In this document: piece after piece, positions 1 through 6,447 of the stretch
Layout of the letters: every line of letters begins with the position of its first letter
Position numbering within the stretch: the stretch's first letter is position 1
Assembly (NCBI GenBank): GCA_900544515.1
Contig: UQVI01000008.1
Span: 1 to 22,155 of the forward strand
Origin: an uncultured Oscillospiraceae bacterium
GTDB taxonomy: Bacteria; Bacillota; Clostridia; Oscillospirales; Acutalibacteraceae
DNA: 22,155 bases
Reading direction: 5' to 3'
Program-made: the position numbers and the translations under genes
The notes under the pieces: generated by a model
Database searches by the model: none
What the model was told of the DNA's origin: nothing
What the model saw: the letters and a program-made list of their open reading frames with translations, nothing else

Positions 1-48
1 TCTACACTCGACTAGTCGTCGGCAGCGTCAGATGTGTATAAGAGACAG
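1..48 (+). other. Illumina Nextera i5 adapter remnant (artefact)
   Basis: This is library-preparation sequence, not genome. Bases 1-7 match the end of the P5/i5 oligo. Bases 8-15 (TCGACTAG) sit in the index position, and from memory match Nextera XT index S513. Bases 16-29 are the Nextera read-1 adapter, and 30-48 (AGATGTGTATAAGAGACAG) are the 19-bp Tn5 mosaic end. Genomic sequence starts at 49. The adapter shows that this end is an untrimmed contig edge, where coverage is probably low. Confidence 0.98.
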
Positions 49-265
49 GTGCAATTCGAACTTCTTCCTGTGTTTCGGTACTGTTGAATTTGTCAATCTC
101 ATCAACAACAAATTTTGCAATTGCAATTTTTTCATTGCGCTCTTTTTGTGCCTTGTATTCGTCTTTAGCAGATTTTACAGCCGTCTTATCCTTTGATTTT
201 TTAGCTGCTTTGATATTACTCTTATTGGGCTTTGTCGGTGTTTCATGAACAAGTGCCTGAGCATC
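49..265 (-). pseudogene. Detached C-terminal tail of the GPH symporter, after an in-frame stop
   Basis: Directly after the TAA at 268-266, the same minus-strand frame stays open for 72 codons, up to the adapter. It encodes a Lys/Ala/Glu-rich helical sequence: it begins DAQALVHETP and later contains EYKAQKERNEKIAIAKFV and DEIDKF. Long charged cytoplasmic tails of this type are known, from general recall, on GPH-family symporters of Clostridia. This stretch is therefore most likely the rest of the neighbouring transporter. A single C-to-T change (CAA Gln to TAA) would explain the break. It has no start codon with a ribosome binding site, so it is not a separate gene. The change could be a true nonsense mutation or a base-call error at a thinly covered contig edge. 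The tail's own end is lost beyond the contig. Confidence 0.7.
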
Positions 266-1816
266 TTAAATAATATCTATTGCCTCAACAAGCTGTTCAT
301 CGGAAAGTGCATTGTTGCCGTAATCCTCAAACAAGGCTCTTATTTTTAGTACGGTTACCATAGCCTTTTGCTTTGTTTCTGTTAGGTCATAGAAGAAATA
401 GGGGATGGCATTCAGTGTTGCACCCACTGCAGAAGCAATAATTAGAATACCGCAAATATGATTGAAATAGTAATCGTTGTAAAGCACATGGTAAACATTG
501 CTGCCGTCATAACCCAAAGAGATTGCAACCTTTTCATTTAGTCCCGCATAATCGTAGATTGCAGGAAGAACAAAGCCTGTAACCATAGTAACAACACTGC
601 CGATTAAACCGATTGCAAGAAACATACCGTCTATTCTTTCACCGGTTATGTATTGCTGATAATCACGGATATCGCCGTTTAAGCTGTAGGTTAAAAGATT
701 GCCAAGGGATGTGCCTATACCATTTATAAACATACATCCAAGCATCAGCCAAATAATCATGCTTTTTGGTGCTTGAGTAACAACAGGATACATCATCAGA
801 ATGAAAGCAATACTCATCAGATTGGAGGAAATAAGCAAGTTTCTTTTTCCTATTTTACGAATAAGGAAAGGTGCAAAAAGCATAGACCATAATGCCGAAT
901 TGCCATATACTGCTGTTACAATGGAATACTGCATGGGTGTGCAGGCTTCCTGATAGTTGTAAAGCCATGCAAGAATTGTTGCAAAGGAGGATTCAAGAAA
1001 ACCTATCCATCCTGCAAGGGAAATAATCCAGAAATATTTGTTTTTTGCAACTGCACGAAGCGCATCCATAAATTTAATTTGAACAATATGCGTTTTTGCC
1101 TGAACAATTTTTTCCTCTGTATTTTTATGAATGAGGATTGTAAGCAATAAGCCAAATAACAGAATGGGCGGAAAGATTGCTCTGTAAATTTTCATATCAT
1201 AAATTGTGTTCTGCCCGGTGATTGCACTGGCAAGCAGCGGCAAAATAAAGCTGATAATTGTTGGTGCAAATGAATCAACTACTGCTGTAACGGAATTTAC
1301 ATCAGAGCGCTCATATGTATTCGGTGAAAGAACATTGATAATGTTTGTGTATGAATCAAACATAAACATATAGAAAAATTGAAAACCGATATTATAGAGC
1401 AAAACGGTTACACATTTCCAAAGTGTATTCATATGGTCGTATGGCATCCATGTAAAGCCGATAGCAAGTATAACTGTGGGAATTGCCATTGTGAAAATAT
1501 ACGGGCGGAATTTTCCTTTTTTATTTCCCGAATTATCAATAATTTTTGCTCGTATTGCTGTTAACGGAAAGCTTGCAATAACGCTTAAAACATAAATTAC
1601 ATAAAGCTCTCTGGGTGGTATTCCAATAGTATTTCCTATCAATGTGTTGCCTACACTCAGAATCATCAGCTGCACTGCATAGCATATGAATTTAACTCCC
1701 ATTCCGCCAACAGCAAGAGAAACAATTTCTTTAAAAGGCATATATCTGCCGTGGGGTGGTTCTTTCCAGTATAGTTTTAAATCTTCGGCCTTTGTTTTAA
1801 TATCTTTAATTTTCAT
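266..1816 (-). CDS. GPH-family sugar:cation symporter (MFS), tail truncated by an in-frame stop
   Basis: This is probably a cytoplasmic-membrane symporter of the glycoside-pentoside-hexuronide:cation family, importing sugars or short oligosaccharides. The 516-aa product starts with a soluble segment and the family-like phrase GRYMPFKEIVSLAVGGMGVKF (about residues 23-43). About twelve hydrophobic segments follow, with a basic cytoplasmic loop after TM2-3 (GNKKGKFRPY) and the late motif NGDIRDYQQYITGERIDGMF typical of the family. The ATG at 1816 is preceded by a weak GGTGAAAG site. It is the last gene of the minus-strand group, 19 bp after the GH101-like gene, so it is probably cotranscribed from the GH95 promoter. 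The stop at 268-266 is probably premature (see 49-265); the membrane domain is complete, so the truncated protein may still transport. The substrate cannot be read from sequence. A fucosylated mucin-type glycan is inferred from context. Confidence 0.88.
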   Translation of the reverse strand: MKIKDIKTKAEDLKLYWKEPPHGRYMPFKEIVSLAVGGMGVKFICYAVQLMILSVGNTLIGNTIGIPPRELYVIYVLSVIASFPLTAIRAKIIDNSGNKKGKFRPYIFTMAIPTVILAIGFTWMPYDHMNTLWKCVTVLLYNIGFQFFYMFMFDSYTNIINVLSPNTYERSDVNSVTAVVDSFAPTIISFILPLLASAITGQNTIYDMKIYRAIFPPILLFGLLLTILIHKNTEEKIVQAKTHIVQIKFMDALRAVAKNKYFWIISLAGWIGFLESSFATILAWLYNYQEACTPMQYSIVTAVYGNSALWSMLFAPFLIRKIGKRNLLISSNLMSIAFILMMYPVVTQAPKSMIIWLMLGCMFINGIGTSLGNLLTYSLNGDIRDYQQYITGERIDGMFLAIGLIGSVVTMVTGFVLPAIYDYAGLNEKVAISLGYDGSNVYHVLYNDYYFNHICGILIIASAVGATLNAIPYFFYDLTETKQKAMVTVLKIRALFEDYGNNALSDEQLVEAIDII

Positions 1817-1835
1817 TGACTTTCACCATTTTACC

Positions 1836-3179
1836 TTAAATTAATTCTATCAACAATGCTTCGCCTTTATTTATCTGCAGCAGTATTGTTCCGTTTGAAA
1901 CATTTGATTTTTTTATAAATTCATTTCCGTTCGGCGTGATTTTATAAATGTTCGCCTCTTTTGATTTATTATTTTTGATGTTCCACAATCTGCCATCACC
2001 ATTTTTGCTGTAAGCAAAGTAGCAGTTTTCTTTTTGAACAAATGGTAAAAACAAGGTTTCGCCGTCTTTGATTATATTGCCGTTTTGTGTTATTCTTCTG
2101 CCTTTGTTATAAGAAATAATGTCTTCAGAAAATTCACATCTTTCACTGATTCCAAAGCCTTTTATTGCAAGTCTTTTATGAGTGCAGAGAAAATTGTACG
2201 GTACTTGAATTGTTGCAAAATCGTGCAGGAAATCCTCAGTCCAGTTTTTATTTTTCATAACGATTACATCTTCACCATGCATATTGCCGTAAAGATAATT
2301 CTTGTATCGTTTATCTCTGTACATACCGCCGCTGTAGATTTGAGGAGGTGTTTCAACCAATTCTTTTCTTGTCATTCTGGTGCACCACCAGCTTGCAGGA
2401 ATAAGCCCTGTTGTGTTCATAGGAGCGTTTGTATGATGTTCTCTCGGCAATCCAAAAATCGGTCTGTTAAACAAGCCTTCCGTTTCTTTATATGTGAATT
2501 CAGAGGTTATATCTATGCCTTTTTCACGCACATATAAAATCATATTTTTTCTTGCCTGCTGCATTTCTTTTATAGAAACATAGGGTGTATAGTTTTTATA
2601 GCACTGAAAATTATCAACATGGATTGTTTTGGCGTCTGACAAAAACGGTAATACTTCAAGCAATTTATCAAACTGCTTTTTGAATAAGCCTGTTTCCCAA
2701 TAAGCCTTATGATCGGTTTTGTAGCAGGCTCTGCCGTTATATTTTTCAATAGCGTGCGACTGTCCGTTTTTCTTTCGGATAAGTGCACCCTTTTCTTTGA
2801 ATAACTGAAATGATGGAGCATTGTCATAGGCATCATTAAAGTTAATATGCACGCTGATAACAGAGTTGTATTTTCTTGCCTCATTATAAAACCAAATAAA
2901 GCTGTCTCTTGCAGTTTCATCTTCGGGTCTTTTCAATGCTTCATTAACCTCAAAAAAGTCAGGATATTTGTCATCATGCCCAAGATATTGCCAGCCCACA
3001 AGGTAATATATTTTTGTAATACCCTGTGTAATATTATCGATTTTTTTGATTGCATCAAGTGCCTGCTCAAAGGTAATAAGCACATGGCTTGACTTGCCGT
3101 CTTTTTCGGGATAGGCCATACCAAGCTTCATCATCATACATTGGGTGTAATCGTAGTTGTAATTTGTGTTCATATCCAT
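1836..3179 (-). CDS. GH101-like endo-alpha-N-acetylgalactosaminidase-type glycosidase, catalytic barrel only
   Basis: This 447-aa protein resembles the catalytic (beta/alpha)8 barrel of GH101 enzymes, which release core-1 disaccharide from O-glycans; GH129 is related. Supporting motifs are YYLVGWQYLGHDDKYPDF (residues about 58-75), SVHINFNDAYD (109-119), TIHVDNFQ (185-192) and ITSEF (224-228). Family knowledge suggests D189 as nucleophile and E227 as acid/base candidate. The C-terminal ~100 residues look like a beta-sandwich. It has no signal peptide and none of the large accessory modules of secreted GH101 enzymes, which exceed 1000 aa, so it should act in the cytoplasm on imported oligosaccharides. 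Its start overlaps the end of the GH95 gene by 10 bp, indicating translational coupling. Exact specificity is uncertain: an exo-acting alpha-GalNAc-ase or another alpha-glycosidase of the same clan is possible. Confidence 0.7.
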   Translation of the reverse strand: MDMNTNYNYDYTQCMMMKLGMAYPEKDGKSSHVLITFEQALDAIKKIDNITQGITKIYYLVGWQYLGHDDKYPDFFEVNEALKRPEDETARDSFIWFYNEARKYNSVISVHINFNDAYDNAPSFQLFKEKGALIRKKNGQSHAIEKYNGRACYKTDHKAYWETGLFKKQFDKLLEVLPFLSDAKTIHVDNFQCYKNYTPYVSIKEMQQARKNMILYVREKGIDITSEFTYKETEGLFNRPIFGLPREHHTNAPMNTTGLIPASWWCTRMTRKELVETPPQIYSGGMYRDKRYKNYLYGNMHGEDVIVMKNKNWTEDFLHDFATIQVPYNFLCTHKRLAIKGFGISERCEFSEDIISYNKGRRITQNGNIIKDGETLFLPFVQKENCYFAYSKNGDGRLWNIKNNKSKEANIYKITPNGNEFIKKSNVSNGTILLQINKGEALLIELI

Positions 3180-5323
3180 TCCTCTATTGTTGTTTCTTTC
3201 CCGCCTTCAAGCGTGATTTCTTTTTCACGTTTATCGAAGATTATGCGAATGTTTTTATTTGATGCTGAAAGTAAATGAATACTTTCGATTTTGCCGTTTT
3301 TAAGTTCCGCTTTCACTCTGGTATTTCCGTTTGCAAGCAAATCAAAGGTGACATCGTTCCAATCGTCAGGTATAGCCGGGAATAATTCAATTGTGTTTCC
3401 TCTGCATTGCATAAGCATATTCTGTAATGCATCTGCTGCACAAAAATTACCCTCTAACGAGAACAGACGATAAGTCAGAATGCTTTTGCCCGTTCTTTTA
3501 TAGTCGCCGTTTACATGAAATGTGTTGGAAAGGCAAAAATCATTCCAAAAGGTTTTCAGTGTCTTTGCAGCAGCATTGCCTCTTTTTTGTATTGCCTGTA
3601 AATTTGCAAGCCATGCAAAGGAGTAGCCGCAATACTCCTTTGTGCCCAGCCTTTCCAGATCAGAGATGGACGCGTCAATAATTGCTTTGCTGTGATTTGA
3701 ATACTCTAATAGTCCTAACGGATAAATAGATATTAAATGTGAAAAATGTCTGTGTGAACGCTTTTGCCTTTCATCTGCTGAAAGCATTAAAACATTATCT
3801 GTATCAACTGGTAGATTCTGTAATTGATTTAAGACATTCTGCCATTTTTTCGTGTCATCTGATATATTCAGCTTTTCAGATAATTCGAGCAGATTTTTAA
3901 AATGGCGGATTATCATTGCATTGTCATAATTAGAATTGGGCTTAAGCCATGCTTTTAATCTGTTATCGTGTGTTTCGGGTGAGGATGATAACGGTAAAAC
4001 AAGCTTTCCGTTTTTATCCTTTTTCATAATGGAAAGCAGGAATTCTCCGTATTTTTTCATATACGGATATGCTTTGCTTTTCAGCAAGTCATTATCATCT
4101 GCGTAGTCACAGTATTCCTTAATTCCGTGACACAGCCAAGCCTGATTTGTAGGGGACAGAGCGTACATTGCCCAGCCGCCGAGTGCATTGCCGTTTATAT
4201 CCATAACTGACGGCAGGCATAAGCCCTCTGCACCATAAAATTTATGTGCGAATTCTTCCGCCTTTTTCACATTATCAAGCAGAAAATCAATATAGCTTTT
4301 TCCGCAGGAAAGGTGATTTGATTTCAGATAGCTTAAATAACATAGCTGAATATTCAAATCAAAATGATAGTCACCCTTCCAAGGTGGCAGCTGTCCGTTG
4401 TCTGCAGTCCATACGCCCTGCAATGGCATAGGCGCAAATCCCTCTCTTGAACAGGAGCCTAACAGATAATTTGTGATATACCATTTTTGTTCAAAATATT
4501 TGTCAGGCAGGCTGATATAGCTTTCGTTCCAGAATTTGCACCACCATTCTTGATGCTCCTTGAAATTTTCGCTATAGCCCAGTTTGATGGCATCACTTAA
4601 AAGAGCAATTGCATTGTCTATGGTTTCTTTTTTATTTTTCGCAATAGAAACTGTGTAAGCGGCTTCGTTTTCCAAAGCAGCAATGAATATGCCATAGGTT
4701 AGCGTATCATTCACCTTTTGTGTGAAATATTTGTATTCAATGTTGTTTGCTGAAAGCAAGCCTTTTTCAGCCTTTTCATAGTGAAGATTTTTCAAGGATT
4801 GTGTGATGGCTGCTTTTGTTTTGAATTTATTTTTTGTTCCGATTTCACCATATTCCGGGTTTTCAATCGTAAAATTCAGTGGTTGGTTTGAACGGATAAA
4901 GCCGATTGATTTTTCAGCATGAACAAAGCTTTCAATTTTTATATCCTTTGATTTTATCTGCGCCTGTGCATTTGCAATATTAAGCTCGGCAAAATCAAGA
5001 TTTTTATTTCCGAGTTCTAGTATTATTTTGCCTGCGGGCAGCTTGGTTGGTGTTGGCTTTGCGTATGGTGTATCAAAAACTTTAGATATTTTGCGTTTTC
5101 TTTTTTGCTTAACAAATTTCTGAAGGGCCTGATATGTAAAATCACCCTCAGGCTTTACCGCATCGCTGCAATCCCAAAGATTACCCTTGTCAATGCTTAG
5201 ACGCAGCTTATTACCATTTCCCCATATCAGACAGCCGATATCTCCATTGCCAAGAGGTAAGCCGTCATCCCAGTTCTCTATATTATTTTTATACTTTAAA
5301 TTGCAGTAACTGCTTGGTAACAT
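3170..5323 (-). CDS. GH95-family alpha-L-fucosidase, intracellular
   Basis: GH95 enzymes are inverting glycosidases, typically removing alpha-1,2-linked L-fucose from H-antigen-type ends; some act on alpha-L-galactose. The 717-aa product has the family order. The N-terminal beta-sandwich shows WDDGLPLGNGDIG (18-30). The (alpha/alpha)6 barrel shows LQGVWTADNGQLPPW (301-315), DYHFDLNIQ (318-326), SSSPETHDN (446-454), HRHFSHLISIYPL (524-536) and LEGNF (623-627), and the end has LFPAIPDDW. There is no signal peptide, so action is cytoplasmic. E450 aligns by motif with the general acid E566 of Bifidobacterium AfcA, and N324 with N423. The usual Asn and Asp partners (N421, D766) appear as D322 and E624, which is unusual if my motif alignment is right. 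It starts at ATG 5323 behind an AAAGGGGT site and leads the minus-strand operon. Confidence 0.87.
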   Translation of the reverse strand: MLPSSYCNLKYKNNIENWDDGLPLGNGDIGCLIWGNGNKLRLSIDKGNLWDCSDAVKPEGDFTYQALQKFVKQKRKRKISKVFDTPYAKPTPTKLPAGKIILELGNKNLDFAELNIANAQAQIKSKDIKIESFVHAEKSIGFIRSNQPLNFTIENPEYGEIGTKNKFKTKAAITQSLKNLHYEKAEKGLLSANNIEYKYFTQKVNDTLTYGIFIAALENEAAYTVSIAKNKKETIDNAIALLSDAIKLGYSENFKEHQEWWCKFWNESYISLPDKYFEQKWYITNYLLGSCSREGFAPMPLQGVWTADNGQLPPWKGDYHFDLNIQLCYLSYLKSNHLSCGKSYIDFLLDNVKKAEEFAHKFYGAEGLCLPSVMDINGNALGGWAMYALSPTNQAWLCHGIKEYCDYADDNDLLKSKAYPYMKKYGEFLLSIMKKDKNGKLVLPLSSSPETHDNRLKAWLKPNSNYDNAMIIRHFKNLLELSEKLNISDDTKKWQNVLNQLQNLPVDTDNVLMLSADERQKRSHRHFSHLISIYPLGLLEYSNHSKAIIDASISDLERLGTKEYCGYSFAWLANLQAIQKRGNAAAKTLKTFWNDFCLSNTFHVNGDYKRTGKSILTYRLFSLEGNFCAADALQNMLMQCRGNTIELFPAIPDDWNDVTFDLLANGNTRVKAELKNGKIESIHLLSASNKNIRIIFDKREKEITLEGGKETTIEEWI

Positions 5324-5325
5324 AA

Positions 5326-5365
5326 AAACACCCCTTTACTTTTATTATACAGTGAAGGGGTGTTT
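5326..5365. repeat. 15-bp inverted repeat enclosing the GH95-operon -10 box (putative operator)
   Basis: Arms 5326-5340 and 5351-5365 (AAACACCCCTTTACT and its complement) pair at 14 of 15 positions, the exception being 5337/5354. The 10-base centre, 5341-5350, holds the minus-strand TATAAT. The arm nearest the gene also contains the Shine-Dalgarno sequence. If transcription starts about 7 bases past the -10 box, the distal arm is not in the RNA, so a DNA operator is more likely than an RNA hairpin. The binding protein is unknown; the adjacent AraC is the obvious candidate, although AraC sites are usually direct repeats. Confidence 0.7.
5344..5349 (-). promoter_or_regulatory. -10 box (TATAAT) of the GH95 / GH101-like / symporter operon
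   Basis: The minus strand reads a perfect TATAAT here, 20 bp before the GH95 ATG. The hexamer 17 bp upstream (AGTTAT) does not resemble TTGACA, so the promoter probably needs an activator. It lies after the araC terminator, so the operon has its own transcription start. The predicted leader is only about 14 nt and is mostly ribosome binding site. Confidence 0.6.
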
Positions 5366-5407
5366 CATAACTTTATATTTTCAGCCTAAAAGTTTAGAAA
5401 TGCAATC

Positions 5408-5449
5408 AAAAAGCGTATGTATCTTAATGTTGAAGACACATACGCTTTT
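5408..5449 (-). terminator. Intrinsic terminator of the araC gene
   Basis: On the minus strand, a perfect 12-bp stem (AAAAGCGTATGT at 5449-5438, complement at 5420-5409) with a 17-nt loop begins one base after the araC stop codon. It ends in a run of five T. The stem is only moderately GC-rich and the T run is short, so termination may be partial. It separates araC from the GH95 operon promoter. Confidence 0.72.
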
Positions 5450-5450
5450 A

Positions 5451-6299
5451 TCAGAATTTCAGTTTTCTGAATTTATTTGGTGATTGACCTGTATTTTTGG
5501 TAAAGAAATAAATGAAATTAGATTCGCTGTTAAAACCAATTTCATATGCAATCTGAGATATACTCATATCCGTTTTCTGCAGATAGTCTTTCGCGCGGTT
5601 AAGCCTTGATACAAGCACAAAATCATAAGGAGAAAAGCCTGTCTGCCGTTTGAAAACTCTTGTAAAATGAGAAGGACTCATATGAATACGATCAGCAATG
5701 TCTGAAACAGAAAGCTTTTCGTTCAGATGTTCAAGAATATATTTTTTGGACTCCTGTATACTGTCCTCATAGCTTGCATTATTTTTTGTGCTGATATGAA
5801 CGGGATTTAAAAGCTCGGAAAGTGTTTTATAAATATCAAGTGAAAGGCTGATTTCGCTTGGCTTATCCTCTGAGGCTATGCCGTTGAAAATTCGGAATAA
5901 AAGTCTTTTTACATGATCGGGATCACTGCATTTAATCAGATTGCCTTCATTCCTAACAATTTCTTCATAGAATTTTTTACAGTTTTGTCCGCTGAAATGA
6001 ATCCATACAGATTCAAAGCTGTCATCAGTGTAGTATTCGTGTGGCTTGAAGCAGTCAAGAATTACGGTGTCACCTGCATGGGCAGTTGTATGCTTTGCGT
6101 TTTGAACAAAGGTAAAGCTGCCACTGATAATATGGGTAATAAGCAGGCTTTTATAATCCTTGCGGATAAGATGATAGTTTTTTACACAAAAGAAATGCCC
6201 TGCACTTATAGGATAAAAATACAAATCCTTTGCAGTTGGCGAAGGTGATGAAAAGTAAAAATCGGATTTTTTCAATACGCCTGTTTCAGTTGATTTCAT
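5451..6299 (-). CDS. AraC-family transcriptional regulator
   Basis: This 282-aa regulator has an N-terminal cupin-like sensing half (about residues 1-160; AHAGDTVILDCFKPHEYYTD is typical of the ligand-binding barrel). Its C-terminal double helix-turn-helix is about 185-282: LSVSDIADRIHMSPSHFTRVFK, then ISQIAYEIGFNSESNFIYFF and the closing GQSPNKFRK. The ATG at 6299 is chosen because GAGGTG sits 6 bases before it; an in-frame GTG at 6308 overlaps that site and is a poorer start. It lies between the two glycan operons. A sugar-responsive activator of both arms is inferred from the missing -35 boxes at both operon promoters. The inducer could be free fucose or an oligosaccharide, which the sequence does not show. 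A 12-bp stem terminator follows immediately. Confidence 0.92.
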   Translation of the reverse strand: MKSTETGVLKKSDFYFSSPSPTAKDLYFYPISAGHFFCVKNYHLIRKDYKSLLITHIISGSFTFVQNAKHTTAHAGDTVILDCFKPHEYYTDDSFESVWIHFSGQNCKKFYEEIVRNEGNLIKCSDPDHVKRLLFRIFNGIASEDKPSEISLSLDIYKTLSELLNPVHISTKNNASYEDSIQESKKYILEHLNEKLSVSDIADRIHMSPSHFTRVFKRQTGFSPYDFVLVSRLNRAKDYLQKTDMSISQIAYEIGFNSESNFIYFFTKNTGQSPNKFRKLKF

Positions 6300-6377
6300 G
6301 TTTTTCACCTCATATTATATAAATAGCAGGATTTCTAAATAATCAGGTTGATTTTCGCAAGTATCTATTGTTCGTTC

Positions 6378-6406
6378 ATTATATAATGTAACTATAAAAA
6401 AGTCAA
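6378..6406 (-). promoter_or_regulatory. Sigma-A promoter of araC
   Basis: On the minus strand, TTGACT (6406-6401), a 17-bp spacer and TATAAT (6383-6378) form a near-consensus promoter about 79 bp before the araC ATG. Its -10 box is half of the perfect 12-bp palindrome CATTATATAATG at 6377-6388, so it overlaps the plus-strand -10 box. RNA polymerase should not occupy both at once. Confidence 0.75.
6382..6387 (+). promoter_or_regulatory. -10 box (TATAAT) of the plus-strand operon starting at 6448
   Basis: The plus strand reads TATAAT within the palindrome at 6377-6388, 60 bp before the ATG at 6448. The hexamer 17 bp upstream (AAGTAT) is not a -35 box, so activation by AraC bound around 6310-6375 is the likely mode. 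Another AT-rich TATAT stretch near 6313-6321 is an alternative. Confidence 0.5.
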
Positions 6407-6447
6407 ATATTACGGCTTTTTTGGTAAAAACGCAAAGAGGTAATAGA

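Noticed and set aside
30..48. Transposon end (Tn5 mosaic end) suggesting a mobile element
   Set aside because: It is joined to the Nextera read-1 adapter and an i5 index, so it comes from library preparation.
266..268. TAA read as glutamine (alternative genetic code)
   Set aside because: TAA clearly ends several other genes here (for example at 1838-1836, 9664-9666 and 21247-21249), so reassignment is not supported.
2085..2537. Plus-strand open frame of 150 codons opposite the GH101-like gene
   Set aside because: It is antisense to a well-supported gene, has a low-quality composition rich in Cys and Phe, and shows no family motif; the same holds for the other overlapping frames.
5326..5365. 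RNA hairpin or attenuator in the GH95 leader
   Set aside because: The distal arm lies upstream of the expected transcription start, so both arms would not be in the RNA unless a further-upstream promoter is used.
6314..6319. Second TATAAT on the minus strand just before araC
   Set aside because: It has no -35 box, and transcription would begin inside the ribosome binding site; the promoter at 6378-6406 is far better.
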